This document shows, one piece after another, positions 53,264 to 62,368 of a DNA stretch of 64,000 nucleotides. The notes beneath the pieces are model-generated. The model worked only from the letters and a program-made list of their open reading frames with translations. It was not told where the DNA came from and did no database searches. The number at the start of each line of letters is the position of its first letter. Within the stretch, counting starts at the first letter, position 1. The stretch is from Marinoscillum sp049115815 (GTDB taxonomy: Bacteria > Bacteroidota > Bacteroidia > Cytophagales > Cyclobacteriaceae): contig JAGDZO010000019.1 of assembly GCA_049115815.1 (NCBI GenBank), positions 186,001 to 250,000 on the forward strand. Direction: 5' to 3'. Both the position numbers and the translations under genes were made by a program.

Positions 53264-54031
53264 ATCTTTTTGGAAAGGAAACTGCTCTCGAAATTTTAGC
53301 AAATCATCCTTCAACAAACTCACCTGTATAACTTCCTCCTTATCGGTAATGATCATCCGTTTACCCATAAAATCATATGCTGATGAATGTCCCACATACT
53401 CTAGACCATTTTGATCCAAACCTATGCGATTTACTCCAATGGAGTAGGCGATATTCTCAATTGCCCTTGCTGCCAGCAAGGTATCCCAAGCATTGATACG
53501 AGGTTTGGGCCAATTGGCCACATACACCAGCGCATCATATTCGAACAAATCATCAGTTGTCCTTCTCGATCTCGCCCAAACTGGAAATCTCAAATCATAA
53601 CAGATCATAGGCCTGATTCTCCACCCTTTGACGCTAAAAGTGAGTCTTTGATCCCCTGAAGAGAAATCTTTCGATTCTCCGCCCATGCCAAAAAGGTGTC
53701 TTTTGTCATAATGGTTCGCGCTCCCATTCGGATGAACACAGTATAGTCTGTTGTAAAACCGGCCTTTCTCCTTGACCATGTAACTCCCCATGACACTGCC
53801 ATCTGTTTGTTGGGAGATTTGCTTCATCCATCGAAAAGTGGTAGTGCCCACAGCTTCAGCTAGAGTATTCACATTCATCGAAAACCCCGTGGTAAACATC
53901 TCAGGCAGCACTATCAGGTCTACTTGACCGTCAATTTGCCAGATCTTTTCTTCGAACATCGCCATGTTAGCTCCGGGACTTTCCCAATGAAGGTCAGACT
54001 GGATAGCGGCTATTCGAAGCTCTGGAGTCAT
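53240..54031 (-). CDS. Carbon-nitrogen hydrolase, omega-amidase (YafV/Nit2) type
   Basis: This 263-residue nitrilase-superfamily enzyme has the full Glu-Lys-Cys triad: Glu44 in VLPEMFTTGF, Lys110 in HYDKRHLF and Cys144 in MICYDLRFPVW. The MFTTGFS and HLFGMGGE stretches fit the YafV omega-amidase group, which hydrolyses alpha-ketoglutaramate and similar repair substrates. It is cytoplasmic. Its start overlaps the def stop by 4 bp, making it the last gene of a ruvX-def-amidase operon. Confidence 0.93.
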   Translation of the reverse strand: MTPELRIAAIQSDLHWESPGANMAMFEEKIWQIDGQVDLIVLPEMFTTGFSMNVNTLAEAVGTTTFRWMKQISQQTDGSVMGSYMVKEKGRFYNRLYCVHPNGSANHYDKRHLFGMGGESKDFSSGDQRLTFSVKGWRIRPMICYDLRFPVWARSRRTTDDLFEYDALVYVANWPKPRINAWDTLLAARAIENIAYSIGVNRIGLDQNGLEYVGHSSAYDFMGKRMIITDKEEVIQVSLLKDDLLKFREQFPFQKDSDQFTIE

Positions 54032-54579
54032 CGTTTGGAAGGCACTTTAACTCTGTAGTCCGCGTCTACTTTGCCTTTGCTTATATTGGCGAGCTTACCC
54101 TTAATTAGCCGCTTTTTGAAGGATGAAATGTGATCTGTAAAAAGGATTCCTTCTATGTGATCATACTCATGCTGAATCACCCTGGCATGCATATCATCAA
54201 ACTCTTCTATATGCTCATTCCAATCCTGATCGAAGTATCTGAGCTTGACTACCTCATTTCTTCTGACGTCTTCCCGGATTCCCGGAATACTCAAACATCC
54301 TTCTTCAAATGCCCAAGGCTCACCTGATTCTTCGATGATCTCAGGGTTGATAAAGGCTTTTCTAATACCAACTTCGCCATCATCCATCATCGGATTGTCA
54401 TCAATCACAAAAAGTCTAACCGATTTCCCAATTTGTGGTGCCGCTAGCCCGACTCCTGATGCTGCTTGCATGGTCTCAAACATATCTGCGACCAAGTCGG
54501 CAATATCCGATCCTACCGGAATATCTTCTGCTCTTTTTTTCAGCACAGCATCTCCGTAAAGCACAATAGGGTAAATCAT
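54028..54579 (-). CDS. def: Peptide deformylase
   Basis: This enzyme removes the formyl group from nascent polypeptides. The three motifs are complete: GVGLAAPQ (residues 42-49), EEGCLS with the metal ligand Cys95, and QHEYDH with metal ligands His137 and His141 and catalytic Glu138. The 183 residues are normal. It overlaps ruvX upstream and the amidase gene downstream by 4 bp each, so translation of the three is coupled. Confidence 0.97.
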   Translation of the reverse strand: MIYPIVLYGDAVLKKRAEDIPVGSDIADLVADMFETMQAASGVGLAAPQIGKSVRLFVIDDNPMMDDGEVGIRKAFINPEIIEESGEPWAFEEGCLSIPGIREDVRRNEVVKLRYFDQDWNEHIEEFDDMHARVIQHEYDHIEGILFTDHISSFKKRLIKGKLANISKGKVDADYRVKVPSKR

Positions 54580-54992
54580 ATTTTTGATTCTAGATAAGAT
54601 TGTAAAATGATGGCAGCACTGACTTTGTCAATATTGCCTTTAGCTTTCAACCGATCTTTCTTCTTACTGCCCCCTGCTATCATAGCATCCAGAGCCATTT
54701 TAGAAGTAAACCGTTCGTCATGCAAAAGTAATGGCTTGTTCGGAAATAGTTTTCGAAAGCGATTGACTGTTGCCTCTACCTGAGCAGTCGCATCTGTGGG
54801 TTTGCCATCGGTATTCTTAGGCATACCTATCACTACTTCGGTGACGTCTTCTTTTTCGAAATAAGCTTTCAAAAAATCCATTAGCGTATGCGAAGGCACT
54901 GTCTCCAATGGCGTAGCGATGATCCCCAAAGGGTCAGTTACAGCTATGCCTGTTCGTTTTGTTCCGTAATCCAATGCTAACACTCTGGGCAT
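54576..54992 (-). CDS. ruvX: Putative pre-16S rRNA nuclease / Holliday junction resolvase-like YqgF
   Basis: This 138-residue RNase H-fold protein of the YqgF/RuvX family has the first acidic motif in LALDYGTKRTGIAVTD (Asp8), the second region TEVVIGMPKNTDGK, the conserved LLLHDERFTS, and a final acidic region around NIDKVSAAIIL. E. coli YqgF matures the 16S rRNA 5' end, and a junction-resolving role was proposed earlier. It is the first gene of the ruvX-def-amidase operon and is divergent from ctpA across 188 bp. Confidence 0.95.
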   Translation of the reverse strand: MPRVLALDYGTKRTGIAVTDPLGIIATPLETVPSHTLMDFLKAYFEKEDVTEVVIGMPKNTDGKPTDATAQVEATVNRFRKLFPNKPLLLHDERFTSKMALDAMIAGGSKKKDRLKAKGNIDKVSAAIILQSYLESKI

Positions 54993-55180
54993 ACCTCAAA
55001 AGTTGAAAAACCTAATTTGGATTTTGGCATCTAAATCAACAAAGGCTCAGCTGCATTCCAAAGAAGGGGCAAAGATATTCATTCAGTAAAAACCGCTTAT
55101 CAATTGTTCAAAAACGTTTTTAGTGCCAATGCGTTAATTTGAGCCCAAGACTTGTAATTTTATAGCAAACGAAGAGCATT

Positions 55181-56809
55181 TTGAATACACAGAAAAATAG
55201 CAAAAGCGCAATCAGGCTACCGCTTTACATAGGCATAGCCATCTCATTAGGCATTTTTATTGGCGCCAACATGGCAGGAGAAGGCAATACTTCCTCGGAT
55301 AATTTATTCAATAGTGTGGCGAAGTTTCGCCAAGTCATGACGCTGATTCAGAATGATTATGTAGATGAAGTATCCACCGACGAGCTTGCAGAAACTGCCA
55401 TCACCCAGATGCTCGAAAAACTCGATCCTCATTCGGTTTATATACCAAAAGAGGAATTAGAATATTCCAATTCTCAGTTGCAGGGAAATTTTGAGGGTAT
55501 CGGTGTAGAATTCAACATATTCAAGGACACTATATATGTAGTCTCGCCACTTAGTGGCGGGCCGTCCGAATCATTGGGCATTATGCCAGGCGACAAAATA
55601 ATCAAGGTAGATGAGGAAACGGTGGCTGGTATTGGCATTACCAATAGGGGCGTAATAGATAGGCTAAGAGGAGAGCGTGGATCGAAAGTGAAGGTTGAAA
55701 TACTTCGAAAAGGAGATAATGATCTCATTGAATACGAAATAACTCGTGATGTGATACCACAGTTTTCGGTAGATGTGTCCTACATGGTCAATGATGAAAT
55801 AGGCTATATCAAGGTCAGTCGATTCTCAGCTACGACCTACATGGAGTTCAAAGAGGCTCTAAATAATTTGAATGAGAAAGGAATGAAAAAACTCATTCTT
55901 GACCTTACAGGAAATCCAGGCGGCTACATGGATCCAGCTATCAAAATGGTGGATGAATTGCTCAGCGGTAATCAATTGATCGTATATACAGAAGGCAAAT
56001 CTGCTCGTAACAATGATCAATATTTTAGCAAAATAACGGGAGATTTTGAATCCGGGCCCGTGATTGTTTTGATAGATGAAGGATCAGCTTCTTCTTCAGA
56101 GATTGTGACTGGTGCTCTTCAAGATCATGATAGAGCATTAATTGTAGGCCGAAGATCTTTTGGCAAAGGATTAGTACAAATGCCAGTCGAACTGAATGAC
56201 GGCTCTGCCATGCGACTGACCATATCTAGGTACTATACGCCCAGTGGCAGGTGTATTCAGAAACCTTATGAAGGTTCGTTAGAGGACTATCATAGCGAAT
56301 TATATACGCGATTCGAGAATGGCGAAATTTATTCAATGGACAGCATCAAATCCAATGACACCTTGGTTTACAAAACTGACAAAGGAAGATTGGTGTATGG
56401 AGGAGGAGGTATTATGCCAGACTATTTCGTGCCTTTGGATACGTCCGCAAATACCATGTATCTCACCAGATTGTTCAACTCCAATAGTATGGCGGAGTTT
56501 AGTCTTAACTATGTGGAAAAGAATAGGAAAATGCTAGAAACAATGTCATTCGAGTCTTTCAAAGAAGATTTTGTCATAACTGACGATATATTAAATGAAC
56601 TGAAATCAATAGGAGATGAAAACAATGTGGCCTACAATCAGGATCAATTTGAAAAATCTAAGAGCTTGATCAAAATATATAGCAAGGCGTTTATCGCAAG
56701 AAACATATGGAAAAATGAAGGCTTCTTCCCCATCTTCAATGAGCAAAATGAGATCTTTCAGAGAGCTCTTACGCTAATAGATGAAGCCAACCGAATATCC
56801 AGCAACTAA
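55181..56809 (+). CDS. ctpA: S41 carboxy-terminal processing peptidase
   Basis: This 542-residue periplasmic protease has an N-terminal membrane segment (about residues 14-30), a PDZ domain (about 100-185) and an S41 domain. The Ser-Lys dyad is Ser304 in GSASSSEIV and Lys329 in RSFGKGLVQ. Such enzymes trim C-termini of envelope proteins. The start is a TTG, preceded by AAGAG; the next in-frame ATG (residue 31) would remove the membrane segment, so the TTG is preferred. The C-terminal ~140 residues are specific to the Bacteroidota form. hmgA follows after 21 bp. Confidence 0.94.
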   Translation: MNTQKNSKSAIRLPLYIGIAISLGIFIGANMAGEGNTSSDNLFNSVAKFRQVMTLIQNDYVDEVSTDELAETAITQMLEKLDPHSVYIPKEELEYSNSQLQGNFEGIGVEFNIFKDTIYVVSPLSGGPSESLGIMPGDKIIKVDEETVAGIGITNRGVIDRLRGERGSKVKVEILRKGDNDLIEYEITRDVIPQFSVDVSYMVNDEIGYIKVSRFSATTYMEFKEALNNLNEKGMKKLILDLTGNPGGYMDPAIKMVDELLSGNQLIVYTEGKSARNNDQYFSKITGDFESGPVIVLIDEGSASSSEIVTGALQDHDRALIVGRRSFGKGLVQMPVELNDGSAMRLTISRYYTPSGRCIQKPYEGSLEDYHSELYTRFENGEIYSMDSIKSNDTLVYKTDKGRLVYGGGGIMPDYFVPLDTSANTMYLTRLFNSNSMAEFSLNYVEKNRKMLETMSFESFKEDFVITDDILNELKSIGDENNVAYNQDQFEKSKSLIKIYSKAFIARNIWKNEGFFPIFNEQNEIFQRALTLIDEANRISSN

Positions 56810-56830
56810 ACCTCAAAACCCAAAAAGAAA

Positions 56831-57991
56831 ATGACCTACTATCATCGCCTAGGAGAAATTCCTCCAAAAAGGCACACCCAGTTTCGACAACCCGATGGGT
56901 CACTTTATGCCGAAGAATTGGTTTCCAGCAAGGGTTTTTCTGGAATCTATTCTAACCTTTATCATATCACCCCTCCCACCAGAATCAAAAACATTGGCAC
57001 CCAAGTGCCTTTTAATGAAGAAATAGCTGAGGAATACGGCCTGAAACAAACACATCTCAACACCAGCAAGGTGGGTGTGACTGGCGATGATTATCTGGGA
57101 GCTCGTGAGGTGCTACTCAAAAACAGTGATGTGTCCATGGCACTCTGCAATCCAAGCAGCAGGTCAATGGATTATTATTATAAAAATGCAGAAGCAGATG
57201 AGGTCATTTATGTCCATGATGGCAATGGATGGCTCCTCTCCCAATTTGGCAAGTTGAAGGTGAAGCAGGGTGACTATGTGGTAATTCCTCGCACGACGAT
57301 TTACAAATTTGAATGGGAGTCTGGGCCATTGCGGCTTTTGATCATGGAATCCGCTTCGCCAGTAGAAACAGTTCGCCGTTATAGAAATGAGCTTGGTCAA
57401 TTGCTAGAGCACTCGCCTTACTGCGAACGAGATATCCGTCCACCTGGCGAGTTGATTACAGAATCTGAAAAAGGCACATACCACATGCAAATCAAAAAAG
57501 GTGGGGTATTACATCAATATGAGTATGATCAGTCACCTTTTGATCTCGTAGGGTGGGATGGATATCTGTATCCATACGCATTGTCAATTCATGATTTTGA
57601 GCCCATAACTGGACGCATCCATCAGCCTCCTCCCGTCCACCAAACATTTCAGAGTCAAGGATTCGTGATTTGCTCCTTTGTACCCAGACTTTATGATTAT
57701 CATCCTGAAGCCATTCCTGCACCCTATAATCATTCAAATATTGACAGTGATGAGGTTCTCTATTATGCAGAAGGGGATTTCATGAGCAGAAAGGGCATCG
57801 ATCGAGGGTCATTCACGTTACACCCGGGAGGATTACCTCATGGGCCTCATCCCGGAACGGTTGAGAAGAGTATTGGCGCAAAAGCCACAGAAGAATTGGC
57901 CGTAATGCTAGACACCTTCAGGCCTCTATATGTGACCAAAACAGGACTAAAATATGTCGACAAAGATTATCCAATGAGTTGGACAGTCTAA
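56831..57991 (+). CDS. hmgA: Homogentisate 1,2-dioxygenase
   Basis: This non-haem iron dioxygenase opens the ring of homogentisate to maleylacetoacetate in tyrosine/phenylalanine catabolism. The 386-residue cupin-fold protein has YYHRLGEIPPKRHTQFR at the N-terminus. The C-terminal domain includes PPPVHQTFQSQGFVICSF, DSDEVLYYAEGDFMSRKG and GGLPHGPHPG, which supply His and Glu metal ligands. The length is that of the shorter bacterial form. No other homogentisate-pathway gene is adjacent. It lies between ctpA and the MBL hydrolase gene with short gaps. Confidence 0.95.
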   Translation: MTYYHRLGEIPPKRHTQFRQPDGSLYAEELVSSKGFSGIYSNLYHITPPTRIKNIGTQVPFNEEIAEEYGLKQTHLNTSKVGVTGDDYLGAREVLLKNSDVSMALCNPSSRSMDYYYKNAEADEVIYVHDGNGWLLSQFGKLKVKQGDYVVIPRTTIYKFEWESGPLRLLIMESASPVETVRRYRNELGQLLEHSPYCERDIRPPGELITESEKGTYHMQIKKGGVLHQYEYDQSPFDLVGWDGYLYPYALSIHDFEPITGRIHQPPPVHQTFQSQGFVICSFVPRLYDYHPEAIPAPYNHSNIDSDEVLYYAEGDFMSRKGIDRGSFTLHPGGLPHGPHPGTVEKSIGAKATEELAVMLDTFRPLYVTKTGLKYVDKDYPMSWTV

Positions 57992-58006
57992 ACCATAAAT
58001 TGAAAA

Positions 58007-59125
58007 GTGATAAGAACCCTCAAAAACATAGGATTAGCCTTACTAACGCTAATCCTTCTATCCATATCAGCGATTGTACTATTTGTCAACCTTGCTCCAC
58101 AATTTGGCTGTCAACCTTCTGGTGAGCACCTCGACAGAATCCGCCAATCCGAGAATTATGGAGAAGATCAGTTTGTGAACCTCATCGAGACTGTGATGGA
58201 TCAGAGCTTTGAAAACACCAAAGGAATGATCTCTGAGTCTATCAATGCTGAAAACACCAGTCCTTCAACTGCAATTCCCACGCGATTTGGAGAAGACTAT
58301 GGCACAGCGGTTGACAGTCTTTGGCGGATTACATGGTATGGACATTCGTCCATATTAGCTGAAAAGAATGGAAAACGTATTTTTCTAGATCCTATGCTCG
58401 GCAATGCAGCATCTCCGTTGCCCATTTTCGGAAATCGTTTTGGCAATACCCCCTCTTTTGATTTAGATAAAATCGGCCGCCTTGATGTTGTAGTTTTTTC
58501 ACATGACCATTATGATCACCTCGATTATCAAACTATTTTGGCAATCAAAGACAATGTTGATCATTTTATTACCCCACTTGGATTAGGTTCCCATTTAATA
58601 AAGTGGGGTGTATCCAACGATAAAATAACTGAGCTTGATTGGTGGGAAAACACCACAAAAGTGGACATAATATTTACGGCCACTCCGGCCCGACATTTTT
58701 CTGGAAGAGGAATAACCGATCGCAATAAAACACTTTGGGCTTCTTGGGTGATCGAATCGAATAACTCAAAACTCTACTTTAGCGGAGATGGCGGATACGG
58801 CCCTCATTTCAAATCAATAGGTCAAAAATTCGGGTCTTTTGACTTTGCGATGATGGAATGTGGGCAATACAACAAGCGCTGGGAAGCCATACATATGATG
58901 CCAGAGCAGACAGTGCAAGCCACTCTTGATCTCAATACCCAACGCATGATGCCAATTCATTGGGGTGGATTTGCACTATCACCACATCCATGGAAAGAAC
59001 CAGCCGAGCGAGTTTCAGAAGCTGCTAAATCCACAGATATTGAGTTATTTACGCCAGAAATAGGTGTTGCTTTCTATCCAGAATTGGAACCGCAAGACCT
59101 TGATTGGTGGCGGCTTGTAGACTAG
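58007..59125 (+). CDS. Membrane-anchored MBL-fold hydrolase (NAPE-PLD/RomA-like)
   Basis: This 372-residue protein has one N-terminal transmembrane segment (about residues 7-28) and a metallo-beta-lactamase domain with the motif SHDHYDHLD. The stretches TWYGHSSILAEKNGKRIFLDP, YFSGDGGYGPHF and MPIHWGGFALSPHPW fit the RomA/NAPE-PLD-like branch of phosphodiesterase-type hydrolases. The substrate is unknown. The start is a GTG 15 bp after hmgA. It converges with the glycogen synthase gene with a 4-bp overlap. Confidence 0.88.
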   Translation: MIRTLKNIGLALLTLILLSISAIVLFVNLAPQFGCQPSGEHLDRIRQSENYGEDQFVNLIETVMDQSFENTKGMISESINAENTSPSTAIPTRFGEDYGTAVDSLWRITWYGHSSILAEKNGKRIFLDPMLGNAASPLPIFGNRFGNTPSFDLDKIGRLDVVVFSHDHYDHLDYQTILAIKDNVDHFITPLGLGSHLIKWGVSNDKITELDWWENTTKVDIIFTATPARHFSGRGITDRNKTLWASWVIESNNSKLYFSGDGGYGPHFKSIGQKFGSFDFAMMECGQYNKRWEAIHMMPEQTVQATLDLNTQRMMPIHWGGFALSPHPWKEPAERVSEAAKSTDIELFTPEIGVAFYPELEPQDLDWWRLVD

Positions 59126-60957
59126 ATACTAAATGCTTTGTAATAAGCTTCGTCGTAGTGCTTAACCAGATTGGACCAATCAAATAAGGAGGAAGAACTC
59201 TCTGTACGATTTCTCAACTCTATACGATCACGTCTATTCAGTCTAACGTAATTGTACATTTTATTGGCCAAGTTCCCGGCTGCCTCATCGAATGACTTTT
59301 GGTTTCTTTTTACCAAATAGATACCGCGCTTGTCATGATCGGGCACATTGTCCTTCACATAATCTCCAAATCCGGCTAAATCGCTAGTAACGGTAGGTAC
59401 ACCTGAGGCAATACACTCTAGTGGCGTATAGCCCCACGGCTCGTAATAGCTTGGGAACACACCCAAATGACAACCTCGAACGAATTGACCATAATCCATT
59501 CCGAACAGTGGGTTGGTATAATTGATGAAGTCAGGATGATACACGATCTTAACTCTATCATGTTCATTGTTGACCATATTGGAGGTTCTAAGAAAATTCA
59601 AAATTTCATCAGACGAATCATCATGAAGATTATGTGTAATAACCGGAGGTAAAGTATTCGATTTCCAAGTTTGCAGGGTTCTTCTAAATCTCAACCTCCA
59701 ATAATCATCCACAAAATCATTCAGTAAAGGAAGTTTCGCGTCACTCCTATTGAACGCATCAAATAGCAACTTATCACCCACCTGTTTTTTGATAGAATCA
59801 ATCACCTGCTTAAACTCTTCAAGTAATGCCCTACTTTCCAAAATCTCTGGGTTGATAGAATAGTACGGACGCTTGGTGATAAAAAACATCACAACCGTAG
59901 TGTCGCTTCCTTCGGTTTGCAATCTGTGATTGAGCCGCGCTAATGCCTCCAAAGTCAAATCATACCCTTTATTGAGGTATTCGTACCTTCCAGAAGTGAA
60001 GAAATACAAGGTCTTGTCAAGATCGAAGGTATAATTGGAGAAGAAATGAGTCATCGTGAAAGAATGAATCTTATTCTTATTCTCTAAATGTAAGTTCTGA
60101 AATTCATGGAGCGCTTCAAAACGCTGATTATTGATACCATTCGGCAAAATCACATCAGGGTTCCTTCCCAACAATTGACGGCATTCTTTGGCTGTCACCT
60201 CACTCACGGTCGTAAATACATGTGACCCATGAGCAGCCGCTCTTTCCAGCATTACATTTGACTCTATGTTGAAATGCTTGGCTTCTTTTTGCCAATCCAT
60301 GAAATCCAAATGATCGTAAAATTGAGGATCATTCATCGCTAAATACCTTCCAAGAAGCGTAGCATGAGTAGTGAAAATAGTACGTACATCTACACGATCT
60401 CTCCTCAAAGCTGGCAGTCCCGAAGCAGCCATCCACTCATGGAAATGAGCCAAGATTTTCTTTTCACCATTATTTTCGGCAGCCAACTCCGTCAAATACA
60501 TTTTGACCATTTCCCCGAATGCCAATACATCATTGAGCAAATGATCATCTCCTGGAGTAGGGATGTTGTGGTCTTGCCATAAGGCATACTTGATATCGCC
60601 GAGCCTATGCATCACGCTTCCCAAGTCAAAGAGTATCGCTTTGGGTCTACCTGAAACCAACCAAGCTCCGTAGTGGACTGTATACCCCATATCACGCATT
60701 CTCTTGACTGCATTGCTATAGTGATCACTACCAAGTTCCATTGGCTCAAATTCCGCACCCGCATTATTAGGCATATATGGGCCTATGAGACAATAATTTT
60801 CCTCCCATTTCGGAATCATGGTTGGAACCTTAGAACGTATGACTGTATAAATACCACCAACCTGATTCAGCACCTCCCAAGCTATCTCCATCAGCAAGGC
60901 ACCAGATGCTTGAGTTTTTGTGAGTCTTTTTGCTTTCGTGTTGGTTTGTTCAGGCAT
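59122..60957 (-). CDS. Eukaryotic-type (GT3) glycogen synthase
   Basis: This 611-residue glycosyltransferase is of the GT3 (animal/fungal glycogen synthase) type rather than bacterial GlgA. The N-terminal block MEIAWEVLNQVGGIYTVIR and the later region PSYYEPWGYTPLECIASGVP are characteristic; the latter includes the catalytic E-x7-E-type motif. It should add glucose, probably from UDP-glucose, to alpha-1,4-glucan. The frame extends to 61038, but the ATG at 60957 (MPEQTN) is preferred because the extension is hydrophobic and non-homologous. No other glycogen gene is adjacent. Confidence 0.92.
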   Translation of the reverse strand: MPEQTNTKAKRLTKTQASGALLMEIAWEVLNQVGGIYTVIRSKVPTMIPKWEENYCLIGPYMPNNAGAEFEPMELGSDHYSNAVKRMRDMGYTVHYGAWLVSGRPKAILFDLGSVMHRLGDIKYALWQDHNIPTPGDDHLLNDVLAFGEMVKMYLTELAAENNGEKKILAHFHEWMAASGLPALRRDRVDVRTIFTTHATLLGRYLAMNDPQFYDHLDFMDWQKEAKHFNIESNVMLERAAAHGSHVFTTVSEVTAKECRQLLGRNPDVILPNGINNQRFEALHEFQNLHLENKNKIHSFTMTHFFSNYTFDLDKTLYFFTSGRYEYLNKGYDLTLEALARLNHRLQTEGSDTTVVMFFITKRPYYSINPEILESRALLEEFKQVIDSIKKQVGDKLLFDAFNRSDAKLPLLNDFVDDYWRLRFRRTLQTWKSNTLPPVITHNLHDDSSDEILNFLRTSNMVNNEHDRVKIVYHPDFINYTNPLFGMDYGQFVRGCHLGVFPSYYEPWGYTPLECIASGVPTVTSDLAGFGDYVKDNVPDHDKRGIYLVKRNQKSFDEAAGNLANKMYNYVRLNRRDRIELRNRTESSSSLFDWSNLVKHYDEAYYKAFSI

Positions 60958-61124
60958 AGCGATTTTTTTATTTTCAATTCTAGTTAATAAAATCAATAAA
61001 ATTGGATTTTCTGGCAAGAGAAGGCCGCTCAAATTCAAATATGTTAAGATTAGACTTATGGTCCGGCAGATTCTTTAGAAGCAATATGCAACCTTGGCTT
61101 AAGTTTTTGCATCTAAACTATTGA

Positions 61125-61283
61125 ATGAAGTCACAAAAGCTCTATTTCGGAATTATTCTTCTTGCTCTATTGGTCTACATAATAGAGACTGAGCGACGAA
61201 TATATACAGCGGCCCAGGAGCACATCTCCTACGAACTGGTCCACACGGAAGCCAGAAATCTAATCGCTTCTTTTTCATACTAA
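61125..61283 (+). CDS. Small single-pass membrane protein (52 residues)
   Basis: This previously untracked frame encodes 52 residues starting MKSQKLYFGIILLALLVYII, a single transmembrane segment preceded by two lysines. An acidic/amphipathic tail with ETERRIYTAAQEH follows. It ends with TAA at 61281-61283. The positive-inside N-terminus, coherent hydrophobic segment and its location in an otherwise empty gap between divergent genes support coding. No family is recognised and expression is untested. Confidence 0.55.
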   Translation: MKSQKLYFGIILLALLVYIIETERRIYTAAQEHISYELVHTEARNLIASFSY

Positions 61284-61406
61284 CAGTTGATCCTTCAACG
61301 TTTTTAAATTCCAATCGTCTAATCAGCGATAAATTGGAACCTTTATATTAGTTTTCCACAAATTTTGAAACATAAGGCCTGAATTGAGAGCTTTCAAAAA
61401 ACAGTT

Positions 61407-62309
61407 ATGAAAAAGAACGAATCATATTTAGAATTTATTGAGGTGTGGCATGAGATCATGTGGTATGCTTTTTTGGCAGCAGCTGCACTCACCATTTTGG
61501 TGATAATTGGCTATTGGCTCAAACTTTCCTTGGCTAGTACGCTTAAGGAAAAATTTGACGTAGCAAGCACTCAAGAAAGTAAGAGCTATTTACGAGCAAA
61601 TTATGTGTTGGCTATCAGTATTTTCTTCTTTCTCAATACGATCTATGACTCTACAGTAGTATTAAGCAATGTCTGGTTCTTTATCAGAGTTTTTGTCTCA
61701 TTCTGTATAGCTACACTTCACGTCTATATTGCTTACTTGATTTTCAAGTATTATTACCCAGGTCCTCTTGAAAAGAGACTGAAAAAATACAGATATACAC
61801 CAAGGATTAACCCGAATACCGGGAATGAAATGAAGCTTCTGAGTGAATCCGAAGAAGATGCTTATCTCGATGAAGGTATGCAAGCTGAGGAAGACGCCTT
61901 CTCCGTAGATTACGATGTATGGATAGATCCACAAACTCAGGAAACCAAAATCGAAAAGTACCAGGGTCATCTCAGTGCATTCGAATGTGATAGATGTGGA
62001 TTCCAAACACTGAAGCTATCAAAAGAGACAGTACTTAGTGAGGCCACTGACTACTCTGATGGTGAGATTGAAAAAGAATTTGTTTGTTCTTATTGTGGAC
62101 GAATCAAAAGAAAGAAACAGACTCTTACTAAAAATGTTGATAAATCAACCATAGAGACTAAAGTGAAGGATCACACAATTCCTGAAATAAATGCGGTGAA
62201 AATAGAAATTCGAGGAGCAGAAGGTAAAACGAAAGTCTATGAGTTTCAAGACACCAATCAGGCCAAGAGATTCTTGGATGAATTTGATTTTGAGAGCTTC
62301 CATGGGTAG
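61407..62309 (+). CDS. Membrane protein with C-terminal zinc ribbon
   Basis: This 300-residue protein has three transmembrane segments (about residues 16-40, 68-86 and 92-113). A long acidic cytoplasmic region then carries a four-cysteine zinc-ribbon-like pair, CDRCG near residue 193 and CSYCG near 230. The final ~40 residues (EIRGAEGKTKVYEFQ, FLDEFDFESFHG) form a separate small domain. I do not recognise the family. The ribbon could bind nucleic acid, protein or metal. It stands alone, with a terminator shared with the convergent EamA gene. Confidence 0.82.
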   Translation: MKKNESYLEFIEVWHEIMWYAFLAAAALTILVIIGYWLKLSLASTLKEKFDVASTQESKSYLRANYVLAISIFFFLNTIYDSTVVLSNVWFFIRVFVSFCIATLHVYIAYLIFKYYYPGPLEKRLKKYRYTPRINPNTGNEMKLLSESEEDAYLDEGMQAEEDAFSVDYDVWIDPQTQETKIEKYQGHLSAFECDRCGFQTLKLSKETVLSEATDYSDGEIEKEFVCSYCGRIKRKKQTLTKNVDKSTIETKVKDHTIPEINAVKIEIRGAEGKTKVYEFQDTNQAKRFLDEFDFESFHG

Positions 62310-62334
62310 CTCACAAAAAGGATGAAACACTCTC

Positions 62335-62368
62335 AAAAACCTGTTGATCGCATTCAACAGGTTTTTTT
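62335..62368. terminator. Bidirectional terminator between convergent genes
   Basis: AAACCTGTTGA and TCAACAGGTTT form a perfect 11-bp stem with a 6-nt loop. A run of Ts follows on the plus strand and a shorter one on the minus strand. The EamA stop codon lies at its edge. Confidence 0.9.

Noticed and set aside
60958..61038. 27-residue extension of glycogen synthase
   Set aside because: The sequence is hydrophobic, not typical for the family, and a good ATG follows at 60957.
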